From NCBI RefSeq assembly GCF_010233585.1, contig NZ_CP045997.1, positions 8,578,682-8,642,681 of the forward strand: a stretch of DNA of 64,000 nt, read 5' to 3'. Each line of letters opens with the position of its first letter. Within the stretch, counting starts at the first letter, position 1. The position numbers were made by a program, and so were the translations under genes. Under the pieces are notes generated by a model, which saw nothing but the letters and a program-made list of their open reading frames with translations, did not search any database and had not been told where the DNA came from. Positions 61,914 through 64,000 of the stretch are shown piece by piece. This DNA comes from Spirosoma endbachense. Lineage in GTDB: Bacteria > Bacteroidota > Bacteroidia > Cytophagales > Spirosomataceae.

Positions 61914-63641
61914 ATGAAACGTTTTTTTAACCTCTATTTCATACTGGGTCTGGCGCTGTTCGCAGTGGCATGCACCGAAGATCTGCTCGATCAGGTGCCT
62001 ACAACCCAGCTCTCGTCGGATCTGTTCTGGAAAACCACCGACGATGCCATCTTTGCCGTAAACGGTGTTTACGATGCGAATCGCACCACCTTCGACCGCG
62101 ACTATTATTTCGACGGTGGCGGGGAGTTTGTCCATACACGGGGTACCAGCAACAACCAGGGCGTATTCAATCCCGGTGCAATCGGATCGAATACCAACTT
62201 CGGTTTTCTGTGGGGCGACTGCTACCGGACCATCAACCGGGCCAATTACGTGCTGGGCAACATTGGTGCTTTGCGGGCAAGCCTGAAAACGCCGTCAGAT
62301 CTGGCGCTGATGGACAGGCTCGTTGCCGAAACCCGTTTTCTGCGGGCTATCAACTACTTCCGGCTGATCGACCTCTGGGGCGATGTACCTTATTTTACCA
62401 GCAAGCTCAATGGCAATACGGAAGCGTACTCACTGATCCGAACACCGCGTGCGGTTGTGAAAGATTCGATTCTGGCCGACCTGGCCTATGCCGCCACCGT
62501 GTTGCCGGAAACCTATACCGGCGACAATCTTGGACGCGCGTCAAAACTCGCTGCCTGGGCTTTCAGTGGTAAGGTGCGGCTGTTCTGGGCCTGCTGGATG
62601 AAAAATGAAGGAAAAACGGCCGATGCACAGGCACATTATACGGCTGCTGCGGCAGATTTCAAGAAAATCATCGACAAAAATATTCCGCTGTTCCGGAACG
62701 GCGAGCCCGGTCCTGTCGACAATCCGAACTATTGGCACCTGTTCCAGTACTTCAACGAATACGATCCTGAGATTATCTTCTCCGTTCAGTTTGGAGGCCC
62801 CTTACTGGCGCAGGGCGAGGAAATGCAACGGGACTTCGGTACGCGCAATACTGGCAACGGGCAGGTATGGGTTGCGCCTACGTTCCGGTTGGCCAATCGC
62901 TACCAGCTCCTGTCAACGGGCGATTTTGCCCCTTCGCTTGTGCTGTCTAAAAATACGACGCAGCTCAACAGTGCCACTAACCCCAAATCGTATGCGGGCC
63001 GCGACTACCGGATGCGGGCAACGATTCTCTGGGATGAACAGAAGATGCTCCGGCTCTCGACGGATGGGTTGACCGTTGGTGATAGTATGCCGTTCCGCTT
63101 CGGTAGCCGCGATGGTGTGACTTTCATCAATTACGACGGTGCTCCTGCTGGGTACATTTTCCGAAAATGGATACGGCAAACGGGTGGCATTGGCCGTAGC
63201 GATGGCCCACAGGACATGTATATGATGCGATTGCCTGATGTATGGCTGATGTATGCCGAAGCGATCAATGAAACCAATGGCGGCCCAACATCCGAACTCT
63301 TTACGTTACTCAATCGCATTCGTCGGCGCGGCAATCTGCCTGCGCTGAATCAGGCGAAGTTTGCGGCCAAAGCCGACTTTTTCAAAGCCATCGAGCAGGA
63401 ACGCATTGTTGAGCTGGTTGGCGAAGGGCATCGTTTCTTCGACATCCGGCGATGGAAAAAAGCCGAAGAAATCTGGCCATCACCCGGCGGACAGGTACTA
63501 TATGACAGCCAGGGCACCCGCGTTCGTGACGAATTCGTCAATGCCCCCGAGCGTGATTATCAACGGTACTACTTATTCCAGATCCCGCCTGGTGAGATCG
63601 AAGTCAATTCTAAAATTATCCAGAATACACCCTGGCTTTAG
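61914..63641 (+). CDS. SusD/RagB-like outer membrane lipoprotein (pair 3)
   Basis: A 575-residue surface lipoprotein with lipobox ALFAVAC (Cys20). SusD landmarks: DQVPTTQLSSDLFWKTTDDAIFAVNGVYDA, AETRFLRAINYFRLIDLWGDVPYF, SKLAAWAFSGKVRLFWACW, and the C-terminal DVWLMYAEAINETNGGP, LLNRIRRRGNLPALNQ and IEQERIVELVGEGHRFFDIRRWK. It forms the capture complex with SusC 3; a further lipoprotein gene begins 59 bp after its stop. Confidence 0.95.
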   Translation: MKRFFNLYFILGLALFAVACTEDLLDQVPTTQLSSDLFWKTTDDAIFAVNGVYDANRTTFDRDYYFDGGGEFVHTRGTSNNQGVFNPGAIGSNTNFGFLWGDCYRTINRANYVLGNIGALRASLKTPSDLALMDRLVAETRFLRAINYFRLIDLWGDVPYFTSKLNGNTEAYSLIRTPRAVVKDSILADLAYAATVLPETYTGDNLGRASKLAAWAFSGKVRLFWACWMKNEGKTADAQAHYTAAAADFKKIIDKNIPLFRNGEPGPVDNPNYWHLFQYFNEYDPEIIFSVQFGGPLLAQGEEMQRDFGTRNTGNGQVWVAPTFRLANRYQLLSTGDFAPSLVLSKNTTQLNSATNPKSYAGRDYRMRATILWDEQKMLRLSTDGLTVGDSMPFRFGSRDGVTFINYDGAPAGYIFRKWIRQTGGIGRSDGPQDMYMMRLPDVWLMYAEAINETNGGPTSELFTLLNRIRRRGNLPALNQAKFAAKADFFKAIEQERIVELVGEGHRFFDIRRWKKAEEIWPSPGGQVLYDSQGTRVRDEFVNAPERDYQRYYLFQIPPGEIEVNSKIIQNTPWL

Positions 63642-63700
63642 TTGTGAGCAAGTCTGCATACGATCGAACCGAGACCTGTCTCTTCAAAATTAGCAAGCAA

Positions 63701-64000
63701 ATGAAACCTAAACGTTTTCCTCTCTTTTTGGGTCTGATGGCCCTGATTGGACTGCTTTCCTGCGGCAAAGAACCTGTTGATGAAGCGGGTCTCCTCATAA
63801 CCGGCCGCACCCAGTGCTACATGACCTTTTTTGATCTGCTGGGTTCCGACCACCGAACGGTGCTGGTTAGTGGTCAGACGGTGATTGACACCACGGCGCT
63901 CACCGTGACTGCCGTAGCCAAATTTGGCACCAACATGGAACGCGTAAAGCCCTATTGCAGCGTGGTGACCGATGCCATTGTTGAGCCAACGATGGGCATC
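63701..64000 (+). CDS. Surface lipoprotein, N-terminal part (runs off the window)
   Basis: An open frame of 100 codons from the ATG at 63701 without a stop before the window ends. The first 21 residues are a lipoprotein signal (MKPKRFPLFLGLMALIGLLSC, lipobox LLSC, Cys21) and the visible mature part (GKEPVDEAGLLITGRTQCYM onward) is beta-rich. Its place after SusC/SusD suggests a SusE/F-type glycan-binding protein, but no family was recognised from 100 residues. Confidence 0.8.
   Translation, partial: MKPKRFPLFLGLMALIGLLSCGKEPVDEAGLLITGRTQCYMTFFDLLGSDHRTVLVSGQTVIDTTALTVTAVAKFGTNMERVKPYCSVVTDAIVEPTMGI

Overview
The window comes from a Gram-negative Bacteroidota genome, most likely a Spirosoma-like member of the Cytophagales. 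The reasons are several SusC/SusD outer-membrane pairs, a hybrid two-component sensor with a C-terminal AraC domain, promoters of the Bacteroidota type (TAnnTTTG at -7) and few Shine-Dalgarno sequences. Genus is inferred from general resemblance only; no search was run.

Layout. Positions 1-778 hold the 5' end of a leftward 16S rRNA gene and a leader with three near-identical tandem promoters. Positions 779-24150 are mainly housekeeping and envelope genes: tyrS, queA, a PduO-type cobalamin adenosyltransferase, ilvE, a fatty-acid hydroxylase, a heterodimeric ABC exporter with one degenerate ATP site, a hexuronate-type MFS porter, an SPFH protein with four N-terminal repeats, a BamA-like barrel, a sugar porter plus fructokinase, mtgA and a large Bacteroidota-type protein with a nucleosidase-like C-terminus.

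Positions 24151-46550 are a sugar-acid locus. A LacI regulator is followed by three enolase-superfamily dehydratases, all with twin-arginine (Tat) signal peptides, two SusC/SusD pairs, a mutarotase-like secreted protein, a PQQ dehydrogenase with a cytochrome c domain inside its propeller, 2-keto-3-deoxygalactonate kinase, KDPG/KDPGal aldolase and an ExuT/DgoT-type porter. Read together they suggest that aldoses are oxidised and dehydrated in the periplasm, that the resulting 2-keto-3-deoxy acid is imported, and that it is then phosphorylated and cleaved in the cytoplasm. Palindromes GCTTAA-WCGW-TTAAGC before lacI, the first dehydratase and dgoD look like operators of the LacI protein.

Positions 46694-64000 are a uronic-acid polysaccharide utilisation locus: hybrid sensor/regulator, GH88 unsaturated glucuronyl hydrolase, two tandem alginate-lyase-family proteins, a GH2 enzyme, a third lyase-family lipoprotein and, divergently, a SusC/SusD pair followed by a lipoprotein cut by the window edge. 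Direct repeats at 58433-58490 are candidate regulator sites. No tRNA, CRISPR array, insertion sequence or phage gene was recognised.
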